Source: Burkholderiales bacterium
GTDB lineage: Bacteria; Pseudomonadota; Gammaproteobacteria; Burkholderiales; SG8-41
Reading direction: 5' to 3'
NCBI GenBank assembly: GCA_030683105.1
Contig: JAUXMZ010000036.1
Location: 1-64,000 of the forward strand
DNA length: 64,000 bases
Shown here in pieces: positions 27,344 through 35,165 of this stretch (position 1 is the first letter of the stretch; every line of letters begins with the position of its first letter). The position numbers were made by a program, and so were the translations under genes. The notes beneath the pieces are model-generated. The model saw nothing but the letters and a program-made list of their open reading frames with translations, did no database searches and was not told the origin of the DNA.

Positions 27344-27415
27344 GGCATAACGACCCGCGTCACCGGCGCGCGCGAGTTTGCTCGCGTGCGTCCGGGTGCA
27401 AGCGAAAGTTAGGGC
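27344..27415 (-). repeat. attC site of the alternative oxidase cassette
   Basis: A 72-bp imperfect palindrome. On the minus strand it opens with GCCCTAAC and closes with GTTATGCC; arms GCACCCGGACGCACGCGAG and CTCGCGCGCGCCGGTGACG fold on a CAAA loop. Its opening box is the exact reverse complement of the first bases of the oxidase cassette (TTAGGGC). Confidence 0.82.
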
Positions 27416-27448
27416 TGTGGGGGAGATGCCTGCGGGCGTAGATTCGGA

Positions 27449-28063
27449 TCAAGCTAGCTCGTCGGCAAATTTGTGATTGACATCGCGGTGATGAGCCTCA
27501 TCCGCGCGGACCGCGATGATGACGTCGCGCAACCGTGCGTCGGGCGCGAGCTTCCAGTAGTCGATAGCGATCTTGGGCGCCGGGACGTTGGCGCAGGTGC
27601 CGTTGTCCACGCCAGCCAGATACTCGGTGTAGCTGGAGACCGCTTCTTCCTCGAAGTAACCCACGAAACGATGCGCGGTCTTTGGCGAAATCAGGTAGAG
27701 CAGAAAGAAAAGATTATAGAAGACGCCTTGGGCAAACAGAACCAGCAGGCGCTCGAGCGACGTGGGCTGGGCAATATGAATGAAGGTCATCAAGTGCATG
27801 CGTTCATTCTCCGCTTCTTCCAGGAGTGTGTGGATCCAGCCGTGATCGCTTTTCATTCGGCGCAGCGCACGCAGATGTTGCAGGGCACCGCCAACCATAC
27901 CCGGCACGGCAGCAACCGTTTCCAGCACAACCGCGCGATGGCCATACCGACGGGCGAAGAAAGTGTCAGCGAAGAACCGCAGAAACTTGGTGAGAGCATA
28001 AGCAATCCGGTCGGGAAAATCCCTGGGAGCGTAGTGTCGCTCAAGCGGAGGCGTATCAGACAT
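27449..28063 (-). CDS. aox: Alternative oxidase (cyanide-insensitive ubiquinol oxidase), integron cassette
   Basis: 204 residues with all AOX diiron motifs: LET (48-50), NERMHL (86-91), FEEEA (137-141, usually LEEEA) and [12 protein letters not shown] (186-197). The enzyme passes electrons from ubiquinol to oxygen without pumping protons, bypassing the cytochrome bc1 complex that is also coded in this window. Two hydrophobic helices should embed it in one leaflet of the inner membrane. AGGAG precedes the start at good spacing. It is the third cassette of the integron. AOX occurs in scattered proteobacteria, which fits transfer as a cassette. Confidence 0.88.
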   Translation of the reverse strand: MSDTPPLERHYAPRDFPDRIAYALTKFLRFFADTFFARRYGHRAVVLETVAAVPGMVGGALQHLRALRRMKSDHGWIHTLLEEAENERMHLMTFIHIAQPTSLERLLVLFAQGVFYNLFFLLYLISPKTAHRFVGYFEEEAVSSYTEYLAGVDNGTCANVPAPKIAIDYWKLAPDARLRDVIIAVRADEAHHRDVNHKFADELA

Positions 28064-28122
28064 GCCTAAACTCCTGTGAATTGGCTTGTTCCGACCAGGC
28101 TATACGACATCCATATCTGGAT

Positions 28123-28143
28123 GCCCTAACGTTTGAGTTAGCC
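28123..28143 (-). repeat. Very short attC site of the acetyltransferase cassette
   Basis: On the minus strand GGCTAACTCAAACGTTAGGGC is the typical right end of an attC with the two core boxes only 6 bases apart. The usual long arms are missing. The first box overlaps the acetyltransferase stop codon, and GGGGCTAA is the reverse complement of that cassette's first bases. Confidence 0.7.
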
Positions 28144-28644
28144 CCGCGCACTGAATGCTACATGAAACGTAACCACGCCACGGGGCAACGATGAGCCAAA
28201 TAGTAATGCCTGGAAATACTCCGGAGGCACATCGGGCAGCACCAAGCTGGGCTCGGACTTGAACCCAAAGTGCGAGTAGTACGACGGATTCCCCACCAGA
28301 ACGCAGCCGGCGGCGCTCCGCTCGCGCAGAAGCCGAAGCGCGGCTTGCATGAGGAGGCTGCCGATTCTTTTTCCTTGGAGTTCCGGCTTAACGGAGATTG
28401 GGCCTAGCCCAAACCAGCCCGTGGAGCCATCCGAGATCGAAACCGGCGATAGCGCCACATGGCCTACGACTTCGCCGCCCTGCTCGGCCACGAGGGAGAT
28501 AGTCAGGGCACCGGCCTTACGTAGGGCCTCAACGATGAACTGTTCAGTGTGCGCCGTGTGCGGTGCATGCAGGAATGCAGCAGCCGTCACGGCATGGATG
28601 GCCGCAGCATCTGATGGTGATTCCTGGCGTATCACTGGATTCAT
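28138..28644 (-). CDS. GNAT-family N-acetyltransferase, integron cassette
   Basis: 168 residues from the ATG at 28644, chosen because GAGGGA lies 9 bases upstream; an ATG at 28653 is too close to it. Motif A LQGKRIGSLLMQAAL binds acetyl-CoA, and VGHVALSPV and FGFKSEPSLVLPD match the YhbS-like branch. The acceptor is unknown, and GNAT enzymes are common integron cargo. The stop codon is part of the short attC that follows. The family call is firm; a resistance role would be a guess. Confidence 0.82.
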   Translation of the reverse strand: MNPVIRQESPSDAAAIHAVTAAAFLHAPHTAHTEQFIVEALRKAGALTISLVAEQGGEVVGHVALSPVSISDGSTGWFGLGPISVKPELQGKRIGSLLMQAALRLLRERSAAGCVLVGNPSYYSHFGFKSEPSLVLPDVPPEYFQALLFGSSLPRGVVTFHVAFSARG

Positions 28645-28662
28645 CGCACACATTCCCTCGCG

Positions 28663-28726
28663 GGGCTAACGAATCAGGTCAGCGGCGCGCGCCGCGCGCG
28701 CGTCCGCTGCAGCGACTTGTTGGGGC
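28663..28726 (-). repeat. attC site of the first cassette
   Basis: A 64-bp palindrome with classical form. On the minus strand it opens with GCCCCAACAAGTCGCTGCAG, has a GCGCGC-rich centre and closes with GCTGACCTGATTCGTTAGCC. This closely resembles attC sites of environmental and clinical cassettes. Confidence 0.88.
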
Positions 28727-28736
28727 GCATAAGTGC

Positions 28737-29261
28737 CTACCACCTGGCGCCGTGCTCCTTGAGCTGTTCGTTGACATGAGCTTCCCATTCTTGTCTGTTT
28801 CCCATTCGGTAGATTCCTACATTCTCCAATGTGACCTTCTTCCATGAGACTTTCTTACCATCCGGACAGTATTCCTTGGTCGTCGCGTTATGACACTTGA
28901 GAGCCCCTTCCAGTGCATTCGGCCTGATGAACCCGTCGAACACGAACAGGTTGCGTATGACATTCCCTTTTTCGTCATAGAGAGGGTTTCTGGCTTGGAA
29001 GGAGAGCCTTCTTGTTGTGGTATCGAACTGAACGTTCTCAAGGCGTGTGGTGGTGTAGTCGCCGAGGGCGCCTCCCAAGGAATATTCCATGTAGCCATGC
29101 AGCTCATCCTGCTCTCTCCATAGATACAGATCCTCGCCCCGTTGGTGCTCCTGCGAATACGTCATGTTCGAGAATTTGCCAAGAAATTCAAACGGTGTGA
29201 AGGCAACCCCAAACGAAAGTGCCGGAACGATCGCAAATACCCAGAACAACCATCGACGCAT
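28737..29261 (-). CDS. Unknown exported or membrane-anchored protein, first integron cassette
   Basis: 174 residues from the ATG at 29261, with AAAGGA 7 bases upstream. The frame extends to 29324, but that part is the attI region. An N-terminal hydrophobic segment (MRRWLFWVFAIVPALSFGVA) is a signal peptide or anchor. The rest is soluble with one Cys pair (CHNATTKEYC), compatible with a periplasmic disulfide. No family was recognised. As the cassette next to attI it would be the most recently inserted one. Confidence 0.7.
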   Translation of the reverse strand: MRRWLFWVFAIVPALSFGVAFTPFEFLGKFSNMTYSQEHQRGEDLYLWREQDELHGYMEYSLGGALGDYTTTRLENVQFDTTTRRLSFQARNPLYDEKGNVIRNLFVFDGFIRPNALEGALKCHNATTKEYCPDGKKVSWKKVTLENVGIYRMGNRQEWEAHVNEQLKEHGARW

Positions 29262-29434
29262 GAGGATGTCCTTTGCGGCCCAACAAGAAGTCGGCCCCTT
29301 CAGTGGGGCCTTATAAGACCCCAAAAGCGGGGCCGAGCACGGTCAGCTTACGCTCAAGCCTTTGATTCCTCAATCACGTCAACCGGGATAGGCACCTCTA
29401 CGTTCATTCGGTATAGGCACCTCCGGAGGAGGTC
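29262..29434. promoter_or_regulatory. attI-like region of the integron
   Basis: Lies between the intI relic start and the first cassette. On the minus strand a perfect GTTGGGC core (29278-29284) marks the insertion point. Next to it are two G/C hairpins (GGCCCC facing GGGGCC at about 29293-29310, and GGGGTC facing CGGCCCC at about 29315-29333). Further up, TAGGCACCTC occurs twice (29389-29401 and 29413-29424), possibly integrase-binding direct repeats. A cassette promoter is not clear; a TTGACG lies on the minus strand without a good -10. Confidence 0.65.
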
Positions 29435-29615
29435 ATGTCGTCACCACGCTTGCTCGACCAGGTACGTGACCGATTGCGCGTGAAGCACTACAGCATGCGC
29501 ACGGAAGACACCTAAGGACGTGTCCACTACGATGATCTATACGCACGTCCTCAATAAGGGCGGTCGTGGCGTCACCAGCCCGTTCGACCGCCTCGAGCCG
29601 GGAGCCGCCCGCTGA
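29435..29615 (+). pseudogene. intI: Integron integrase relic (intI) with a large internal deletion
   Basis: After a strong GGAGGAGG ribosome site, ATG opens 26 codons reading [18 protein letters not shown] and YSMRTEDT, the typical IntI N-terminus, then TAA. Immediately after and one base out of frame, 29517-29615 reads [18 protein letters not shown] and VTSPFDRL, the typical IntI C-terminus with the active-site Tyr. IntI proteins are about 320-340 residues, so roughly 270 residues including the catalytic Arg, His and IntI-specific helix are gone. It cannot be functional. Its orientation, divergent from the cassettes, is the standard one. Confidence 0.9.
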
Positions 29616-29660
29616 GGCGGCCATAGAGTACGTTCCTGCACCTCTCCAATCGCTCCCCGC

Positions 29661-29714
29661 TTGACTGGCCATGTTATCGATACGATAATCGTCATACGAC
29701 TTAACGATCGATAA
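29661..29714 (+). promoter_or_regulatory. vapBC promoter and candidate operator
   Basis: TTGACT (29661-29666) and GATAAT (29684-29689) are spaced by 17 bases. An inverted repeat TTATCGAT (29674-29681) and ATCGATAA (29707-29714) overlaps the promoter. Antitoxins of the AbrB/MazE fold repress their own operon through such repeats. Confidence 0.6.
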
Positions 29715-29721
29715 GGAAGTC

Positions 29722-29928
29722 ATGGAAACCGTCACTATTTCCCCCAAGTTCCAGGTGGTCATACCCAAGGTCATTCGCGACGCGCTCAAACTGAGCCCCG
29801 GGCAGAAAGTGCAGGCCATCGCATACGAGAACCGTATCGAACTTATCCCCCTGCTGCCGATGAAGCGCCGGCGCGGGTTCCTGAAAGGGCTGAATACCGA
29901 CGTGCCGCGCGAGGATGACCGCGTTTGA
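29722..29928 (+). CDS. vapB: VapB antitoxin (AbrB/MazE swapped-hairpin fold)
   Basis: 68 residues: METVTISPKFQVVIPKVIRD is a standard SpoVT/AbrB DNA-binding beta segment, followed by an acidic C-terminus (LNTDVPREDDRV) that would wrap the toxin. AAGGAAG lies 6 bases before the ATG. The stop overlaps the toxin start (TTGA). The pair lies between the intI relic and hisG. Confidence 0.88.
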   Translation: METVTISPKFQVVIPKVIRDALKLSPGQKVQAIAYENRIELIPLLPMKRRRGFLKGLNTDVPREDDRV

Positions 29929-30308
29929 ACGTTGTCGATTCATCCGGCTGGCTGGAGTATTTCGCCGACGGACCCAACGCGGCGTTTTTCGCCCCGGCGA
30001 TCGAGGCAACACGCGAACTGCTGGTGCCGACGCTCAGCCTCTACGAAGTGTTCAAGCGCGTGCTTCAGCAGCGCGGCGAGGGGGAGGCATTGCAGGCGGT
30101 TGCGCTGATGCGGCAAGGGCAGAGCGTCGAACTGACTGCGCCGCTGACGCTTACCGCCGTCAAGGCGAGCATCGAGCATCGCCTGCCGATGGCCGACAGC
30201 ATCATGCTGGCGACGGCGCAGGCTCATGGCGCAACATTATGGACGCAGGATGCCGATTTCGAGCGCGTTGCTGGCGTGAAGTTCGTTGCGAAGAAACCGG
30301 TTGGCTGA
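29925..30308 (+). CDS. vapC: VapC toxin (PIN-domain ribonuclease)
   Basis: 127 residues from a TTG at 29925 that overlaps the antitoxin stop. Acidic PIN residues are in place: VVDSSGWLEY (Asp5), SLYEVFKR (Glu), MADSIM and TQDADFE. PIN toxins cut specific RNAs, often initiator tRNA, and are blocked by VapB. The TTG start with translational coupling would keep the toxin below the antitoxin. The pair looks complete. Confidence 0.88.
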   Translation: MNVVDSSGWLEYFADGPNAAFFAPAIEATRELLVPTLSLYEVFKRVLQQRGEGEALQAVALMRQGQSVELTAPLTLTAVKASIEHRLPMADSIMLATAQAHGATLWTQDADFERVAGVKFVAKKPVG

Positions 30309-30335
30309 ATACGCACTGCCTCATCTTGGGGGCTC

Positions 30336-30392
30336 AAAAAACCGTGAATCGTAAATCGTAAGAGCGTCACACCCTTCACCTTTTACCACTTT
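30336..30392. repeat. Weak heptad array before hisG
   Basis: GTGAATCGTAAATCGTAAG (two to three 7-base units) is followed by CACCCTTCACCTTTTACC. It is shorter and less regular than the other arrays. Confidence 0.5.
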
Positions 30393-30450
30393 CCCTCTGT
30401 TTTGCGGCCGCAGAATGCTGTAATATGCTGTTTTTATTGATGGATTTACA

Positions 30451-31086
30451 GTGATCACCATCGCGCTTTCCAAGGGCCGGATTTTCGACGAGACGCTGCC
30501 GCTGCTGAAGGCGGCGGGCATTACCATACGCGAAAATCCCGAGACTTCGCGCAAGCTCATACTCAACACCAACAAGCGCGATGTGCGCGTCATCATCGTG
30601 CGTGCCTCGGACGTGCCGACTTATGTGCAGTACGGCGCGGCCGATCTGGGTGTCGCCGGCAAGGACGTGCTCGACGAGCAGGGCGGCCAGGGTCTGTATC
30701 AGCCCGTCGATCTGAAGATCGCCGCCTGCCGCATGATGGTGGCGGTGCAAAATGGTTACGATTACCAGCGTGCGGTGAAACAGGGCGCGCGGCTGAAAGT
30801 GGCGACCAAGTACGTGCAGACGGCGCGCGAGCACTTCACCGCCAAGGGCGTGCACGTCGATCTGATCAAGCTCTATGGCTCGATGGAACTCGCGCCGCTG
30901 GTGGGGCTGGCCGACGCCATAGTCGATCTGGTCAGCAGCGGCGGCACGCTCAAGGCCAACAATCTGAAAGCGGTCGAGGAGATCGCGCCGGTCAGCGCGC
31001 GGCTGATCGTCAACCAGGCGGCATTGAAACTCAAGCGCGGCGCAATCCAGCCCCTGCTCGACGCCATTGCGCGCGCCGTTGCCTGA
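30451..31086 (+). CDS. hisG: HisG, ATP phosphoribosyltransferase (short form)
   Basis: 211 residues from a GTG. This is the short HisG form, which needs the HisZ regulatory partner; hisZ is not in the window. Typical motifs are [43 protein letters not shown] and the PRPP loop region [13 protein letters not shown]. It opens the histidine operon and catalyses the first step (ATP plus PRPP). hisD follows after 5 bases. Confidence 0.96.
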   Translation: MITIALSKGRIFDETLPLLKAAGITIRENPETSRKLILNTNKRDVRVIIVRASDVPTYVQYGAADLGVAGKDVLDEQGGQGLYQPVDLKIAACRMMVAVQNGYDYQRAVKQGARLKVATKYVQTAREHFTAKGVHVDLIKLYGSMELAPLVGLADAIVDLVSSGGTLKANNLKAVEEIAPVSARLIVNQAALKLKRGAIQPLLDAIARAVA

Positions 31087-31091
31087 CCGCC

Positions 31092-32387
31092 ATGCGCCGG
31101 CTCGACACTGCCCAGCCTGATTTCGACGCGCGGCTCGCAACGCTGCTGGCGTTCGAGTCGGCGCAGGACCCGCAGGTCGATGCCACGGTCGCGGCGATAC
31201 TGGCTGACGTCAGGCAACGCGGCGATGCCGCGGTGCTGGAATACACGCGCAAGTTCGACCGCGTCGAAGCGAAATCGGTGAAAGAGCTGGAAGTGCCGCG
31301 CGCCGAGCAGGCGCGTGCGCTCAAACAGCTGCCGGCGGCGCAGCGCGACGCACTGACCGCGGCGGCAGATCGCGTGCGCACTTATCACGAGAAGCAGCGC
31401 GCGCAGTCGTGGAGTTACACCGATGCCGACGGCAATGAACTCGGCCAGCAGATTACCGCGCTCGACCGCGTCGGTCTTTACGTGCCGGGCGGCAAGGCGG
31501 CCTATCCGTCATCGGTGATCATGAATGCCGTGCCGGCCAAGGTTGCCGGCGTGAGCGAAATCATCATGGTGGTGCCGGCGCCCGGCGGTGAAAAGAACGC
31601 GCTGGTGCTGGCGGCGGCAGCGCTTTGCGGCGTAGACCGGGTATTCACCATAGGCGGCGCGCAGGCCGTGGCGGCGCTGGCCTATGGCACCGAGAGCATC
31701 CCGCAGGTCGACAAGATCGTCGGCCCCGGTAACGCCTACGTTGCGGCAGCCAAGCGCCGCGTGTTCGGCGTGGTCGGCATCGATATGGTGGCGGGCCCGT
31801 CGGAAATCCTGGTGGTGTGCGACGGCAAAACCGATCCTGACTGGATAGCCATGGATTTGTTTTCGCAGGCCGAGCACGATGAACTGGCGCAATCCATTTT
31901 GCTGTCGCCGGACGCCGCGTTCATTGACGCAGTGGAAAAGAGCATGACGCGCCAGCTGAAGGACATGTCGCGGCGCGCGGTAATCACCTCATCGCTGGAA
32001 GGTCGCGGAGCGCTGATCAAAGTGCGCGACCTGAACGAAGCCTGCACCCTGGCCAACCGCATCGCACCCGAGCACCTGGAGCTGTCGGTGGAAAATCCGC
32101 AGGCGCTTCTGCCCGGGATACGACACGCCGGCGCGATATTCATGGGGCGCTATACGTCGGAAGCGCTTGGCGACTACTGCGCCGGGCCCAATCACGTGCT
32201 GCCAACGTCGCGCACTGCGCGGTTTTCTTCCCCGCTCGGCGTCTACGATTTTCAGAAGCGCTCGAGCGTGATCAACGTTTCGCGCGAGGGCGCGGACAAA
32301 CTCGGCAAAATCGCAATGGAGCTCGCCAACGGCGAAGGGCTGCAGGCGCATGCCAGATCGGCTGAATACCGGTTGAAGAAAGCGTAA
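31092..32387 (+). CDS. hisD: HisD, histidinol dehydrogenase
   Basis: 431 residues, the normal length. It carries out the last two oxidations to histidine with NAD and zinc. Signature stretches include [45 protein letters not shown] and the metal-site region [20 protein letters not shown]. It follows hisG at 5 bases, so they are co-transcribed. Confidence 0.97.
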   Translation: MRRLDTAQPDFDARLATLLAFESAQDPQVDATVAAILADVRQRGDAAVLEYTRKFDRVEAKSVKELEVPRAEQARALKQLPAAQRDALTAAADRVRTYHEKQRAQSWSYTDADGNELGQQITALDRVGLYVPGGKAAYPSSVIMNAVPAKVAGVSEIIMVVPAPGGEKNALVLAAAALCGVDRVFTIGGAQAVAALAYGTESIPQVDKIVGPGNAYVAAAKRRVFGVVGIDMVAGPSEILVVCDGKTDPDWIAMDLFSQAEHDELAQSILLSPDAAFIDAVEKSMTRQLKDMSRRAVITSSLEGRGALIKVRDLNEACTLANRIAPEHLELSVENPQALLPGIRHAGAIFMGRYTSEALGDYCAGPNHVLPTSRTARFSSPLGVYDFQKRSSVINVSREGADKLGKIAMELANGEGLQAHARSAEYRLKKA

Positions 32388-32395
32388 GACAAAAA

Positions 32396-32484
32396 TCATT
32401 AGCCACAGAGGTCACAGAGAAATCGAAAAACGTCGGCACAGAAATCTTGTTTTTTCTCTGTGAACTCTGTGTTCTCTGTGGCTG
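32396..32484. repeat. Inverted heptad array, CACAGAG family
   Basis: CCACAGAGGTCACAGAG (32403-32420) faces CTCTGTGAACTCTGTG/CTCTGTGGC (32455-32483). It fills the gap between hisD and hisC. Confidence 0.85.
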
Positions 32485-32492
32485 AAATTCTT

Positions 32493-33566
32493 ATGTCTAA
32501 AAAACCCGAAGACATCATCCGCAGCGAGATCGTCGCGCTAAAGGCGTATCACGTGCCCGACAGCGCGGGGCTGGTAAAGCTCGATGCCATGGAAAACCCG
32601 TACCGCCTGCCTGCGGAGTTGCAGGCCGAGGTTGCGCAGATGGCAGGATCCGCGCCGCTTAACCGCTATCCCGACCCGGGTGCTGTGCAGCTCAAAGCGC
32701 GCCTGCGCACGGTCATGGGCATTCCTGACGGCATGGACCTGTTGCTCGGCAACGGTTCGGACGAGATCATCCAGATGCTGACCATGGCAGCTGCCCGGCC
32801 CGGCGCAGTGGTGCTGGGCCTGGAACCCTCGTTCGTGATGTTCCGCATGATCGCGGCTTTCTGCGGCGTACAGTTTGTCGGCGTGCCGTTGAAGCCTGAC
32901 TTCTCACTCGATACCGGCAAGGTGATCGCGGCGATCGCCGAGCATCAGCCGGCCCTGGTGTTCATCGCCTATCCCAACAATCCAACCGGCAATCTGTTCG
33001 ACGAAGAAGGGATAAGACGTATCCTGGAAGCCGCCCCGGGCATGGTGGTGGTAGACGAGGCCTATCACGCTTTTGCCGGGAAAAGCTTCATGCCGCGGCT
33101 CGCGGATCATCCCAATTTGCTGGTAATGCGCACGCTATCCAAATCGGGGCTGGCTGGATTGCGGCTGGGTTTGATCGCGGGAAACAGCGCGTGGCTGGCG
33201 CATGTGGACAAGGTGCGTCTGCCGTATAATGTCAACGTGCTGACTCAAACGGTTGCGGAGAAAGCGCTGCAGCATCATGACTTGCTGGGGCTGCAGGCGG
33301 CAGCGATCCGGGCGGAACGGGCGCGGCTTTACGATGAACTCGGGCGGATTGCGGGTATTCAGGCGTATCCAAGCGATGCCAATTTCATTTTGTTCAGAGC
33401 AGCAGGGGCGGAGCGGGTTTTCAGCGGGCTCAGGCAGCGCGGCGTTCTGATCAAAAACCTGCATGGCTCACACCCGGCGCTCACGGACTGCCTGCGGGTC
33501 ACTGTCGGCACGCCGGAAGAAGACACGCGATTTCTTGCGGCACTGAAAGAAACCGTCAACCTTTAA
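32493..33566 (+). CDS. hisC: HisC, histidinol-phosphate aminotransferase
   Basis: 357 residues from the ATG at 32493 ([12 protein letters not shown]); the frame runs back to 32460 only through the heptad array. Class I/II aminotransferase features are present: NPYRLP, a PLP-binding Lys in [23 protein letters not shown] and [10 protein letters not shown]. It converts imidazole acetol phosphate to histidinol phosphate. Confidence 0.95.
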   Translation: MSKKPEDIIRSEIVALKAYHVPDSAGLVKLDAMENPYRLPAELQAEVAQMAGSAPLNRYPDPGAVQLKARLRTVMGIPDGMDLLLGNGSDEIIQMLTMAAARPGAVVLGLEPSFVMFRMIAAFCGVQFVGVPLKPDFSLDTGKVIAAIAEHQPALVFIAYPNNPTGNLFDEEGIRRILEAAPGMVVVDEAYHAFAGKSFMPRLADHPNLLVMRTLSKSGLAGLRLGLIAGNSAWLAHVDKVRLPYNVNVLTQTVAEKALQHHDLLGLQAAAIRAERARLYDELGRIAGIQAYPSDANFILFRAAGAERVFSGLRQRGVLIKNLHGSHPALTDCLRVTVGTPEEDTRFLAALKETVNL

Positions 33567-33609
33567 GCGATACCAACCGTTTCATTAAACAGGCATAACG
33601 GGCTCAGCC

Positions 33610-34194
33610 ATGCGTGAAGCACAAGTCACCCGCAATACGCTGGAAACGCAAATCAGCGTGAAGATCAATCTCGACGGCAGCGGCAAAGCCAAGTTAGCCA
33701 CCGGCGTGCCGTTTCTCGACCATATGCTCGACCAGGTGGCGCGCCACGGCATTTTCGATCTCGAGATCACCGCCAAGGGCGATTTGCACATCGATGCCCA
33801 CCACACCGTCGAAGACATCGGCATCACCCTGGGGCAGGCGTTTGCCAAGGCGGCGGGCGACAAAAAGGGCGTGCGTCGCTATGGTTATGCCTACGTGCCG
33901 CTCGATGAGGCCCTGTCGCGCGTGGTGGCCGATCTTTCGGGGCGCCCGGGGCTGGACATGCGGGTCGAATTCGCGCGCGCGCGCATCGGCGATTTTGACG
34001 TCGATCTTCTGCGCGAATTTTTCCAGGGCTTCGTCAACCATGCCCTGGTGACGCTGCATGTCGACAACTTGAAGGGCGATAATGCACACCACCAGGCGGA
34101 GACCGTGTTCAAGGCGTTCGGCCGAGCTTTGCGCATGGCGGTCGAACTCGACCCGCGCGTGGGCGGTGTGCCGTCCACCAAAGGCTCCCTGTAG
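33610..34194 (+). CDS. hisB: HisB, imidazoleglycerol-phosphate dehydratase
   Basis: 194 residues, the monofunctional dehydratase without the phosphatase domain. Metal-binding His motifs are clear: [23 protein letters not shown] and [19 protein letters not shown] separate histidinol phosphatase must be coded elsewhere. It lies 43 bases after hisC. Confidence 0.97.
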   Translation: MREAQVTRNTLETQISVKINLDGSGKAKLATGVPFLDHMLDQVARHGIFDLEITAKGDLHIDAHHTVEDIGITLGQAFAKAAGDKKGVRRYGYAYVPLDEALSRVVADLSGRPGLDMRVEFARARIGDFDVDLLREFFQGFVNHALVTLHVDNLKGDNAHHQAETVFKAFGRALRMAVELDPRVGGVPSTKGSL

Positions 34195-34199
34195 GGCGG

Positions 34200-34323
34200 T
34201 CGCCTGTTCCGGGTTTCAGGTTCCGAGTTCCGGGCCGCATTGAAATCTGATTGCGAATCGTGTCCCCCGAACTTAACTTTTGAACTCGGAACTTTGAACC
34301 TGGAACCATGAACGTGGAACATA
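34200..34323. repeat. Inverted heptad array, GAACCTG/CAGGTTC family
   Basis: TTTCAGGTTCCGAGTTCCGGG (34213-34233) faces GAACTCGGAACTTTGAACC (34279-34297) and further GGAAC units to 34319. It resembles the array at 7814-7953 and fills the hisB-hisH gap. Confidence 0.8.
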
Positions 34324-34330
34324 CAAAGTC

Positions 34331-35017
34331 ATGACCGACGTCGCTGTCATTGATTACGGCATGGGCAATCTGCGTTCGGTCTCCAAAGCCATCGAGCATG
34401 TCGCACCGCAGCTGGAAGTCACCGTCACCAGCGATCCCGAAGTCGTCATGCGCGCCTCGCGTGTGGTGTTTCCGGGGCAGGGTGCGATGCCGGACTGCAT
34501 GCGCGAGATGGATGCACGCGGCCTGCGCGAAGCCGTTGTCGACGCGGCGCGGCGCAAACCTTTTCTGGGCATATGCATAGGCCTGCAGATGCTGTTCGAC
34601 AGCAGCGAAGAGGGCGACGTTGCGGGGTTGGGTTTGCTGCGCGGAAAAGTGCGGCGCTTCCCCCACGACGCGATGGTGGACGCCAACGGCAACAAGCTGA
34701 AAGTGCCTCACATGGGCTGGAACGAAGTGCATCAGTCGATGCAGCATCCGTTGTGGGAGGGCATCGCTTCGGGCAGCCGCTTTTACTTTGTGCACAGCTA
34801 TTTTACGGAACCCGCCGAGCCGCAGTCCATTGCGGGCTACAGCCTCTACCCGTTTTCGTTCAGTTGTGCAGTCGCCAGCGGCAATATATTCGCGGTACAG
34901 TTTCACCCGGAAAAAAGCCATACTGCGGGGTTGCGGATGCTGGCCAATTTCGTGGCCTGGCAGCCGATGGCCGGAGTGGCCGGGGATACGCGGCCGCTTG
35001 CAGGTGCTATGAGATAG
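34331..35017 (+). CDS. hisH: HisH, glutaminase subunit of IGP synthase
   Basis: 228 residues, slightly longer than the usual ~210 because of a C-terminal tail (MAGVAGDTRPLAGAMR). The glutaminase nucleophile Cys is in LGICIGLQMLFD, and the His-Glu pair is in QFHPEKSH. It supplies ammonia to HisF. Confidence 0.96.
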   Translation: MTDVAVIDYGMGNLRSVSKAIEHVAPQLEVTVTSDPEVVMRASRVVFPGQGAMPDCMREMDARGLREAVVDAARRKPFLGICIGLQMLFDSSEEGDVAGLGLLRGKVRRFPHDAMVDANGNKLKVPHMGWNEVHQSMQHPLWEGIASGSRFYFVHSYFTEPAEPQSIAGYSLYPFSFSCAVASGNIFAVQFHPEKSHTAGLRMLANFVAWQPMAGVAGDTRPLAGAMR

Positions 35018-35165
35018 GCCATGTCTTGTGTATGATTACTCCGTGGAAATTAATTACACTGTCTGAACCGCTATTTTTCCGTTCGCCATGCCACTCTGCC
35101 GCCGTCTTTCGACGATCCCATAAAGATATATCCCGTCTTTACGTAGTAAATTATTCGTAACGATT

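Larger units (their letters stand above)
26606..29615. mobile_element. Decayed chromosomal integron (intI relic, attI region, four cassettes)
   Basis: Four genes on the minus strand are each followed by an attC-like palindrome and point away from an intI relic on the plus strand, the classical integron layout. On the minus strand, cassettes begin TTGGGCC, TTAGCCCC, TTAGGGC and TTATGCC. Their own attC sites begin with GCCCCAA, GGGGCTAA, GCCCTAA and GGCATAA, which are the reverse complements (first one with a mismatch). That pairing exists only if each unit was once a circular cassette. The element sits between murA and the vapBC-hisG region, in a gene order otherwise conserved in betaproteobacteria. 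Confidence 0.85.

Noticed and set aside
28663-28726. Rho-independent terminator between cassettes
   Set aside because: The palindrome has attC core boxes, unpaired extra bases and no T-tract; its ends match the cassette start.
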